Source: Soehngenia sp035406565 (GTDB lineage: Bacteria > Bacillota > Clostridia > Tissierellales > Tissierellaceae). Taken from it: a stretch of 6,234 bases of DNA. This document shows, piece by piece, positions 6,207-6,234 of this stretch. The notes below the pieces were generated by a model. The model did not search any database, was not told where the DNA came from, and saw only the letters and a list, made by a program, of their open reading frames with translations. The stretch is from NCBI GenBank assembly GCA_035406565.1, contig DAONLG010000085.1, positions 1-6,234 of the forward strand, written 5' to 3'. How positions within the stretch are numbered: the first letter of the stretch is position 1; each line of letters opens with the position of its first letter. The position numbers were made by a program, and so were the translations under genes.

Positions 6207-6234
6207 AATTTCTTATCAATTTAAATATTAAGAT

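Noticed and set aside
1..6234. CRISPR arrays, tRNA or rRNA genes, insertion sequences, phage genes or frameshifted genes
   Set aside because: None seen on either strand. All five opp genes and the cupin are uninterrupted and of normal length, and the intergenic regions are short and explained by promoters, hairpins and ribosome binding sites.

Overview
The window is AT-rich (most intergenic stretches strongly so), has strong AGGAGG-type ribosome binding sites, compact operon spacing and a lipoprotein signal peptide with a Gram-positive style. This suggests a low-GC Bacillota genome, most likely an anaerobic clostridial or Tissierella-like lineage. The assignment rests on base composition and protein character only; no marker gene is present.

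Layout from left to right. Positions 1-33 hold the last codons of a rightward gene whose C-terminus looks like the end of a LysM domain, followed by a GC-rich hairpin (42-63). A small rightward gene (92-439) encodes a single-domain cupin with a complete metal-binding motif. A hairpin (440-483) fills the 45-bp gap between the cupin gene and the convergent operon to its right, and can serve as terminator in both directions. The rest (485-6111) is one leftward five-gene operon in the order oppA-oppB-oppC-oppD-oppF, the same order as the Bacillus subtilis opp operon. An extended -10 promoter lies upstream of oppA (6152-6180), with a 24-bp operator-like dyad immediately upstream of its -35 element (6183-6206).

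How the genes work together. OppA is a lipid-anchored peptide-binding protein on the outer face of the membrane. It hands peptides to the OppB/OppC channel, and the OppD/OppF ATPases power import. Stoichiometry may be set in two ways visible in the DNA: a hairpin between oppA and oppB that could favour oppA transcript, and TAATG stop/start overlaps that couple oppB to oppC and oppD to oppF. All five genes look intact, with their key motifs in place.

Nothing here amounts to a new biological system. The most worthwhile leads are the uncharacterised dyad and possible divergent promoter at the right edge, the oppA-oppB intercistronic hairpin, and the identically spaced four-cysteine clusters in both ATPases.
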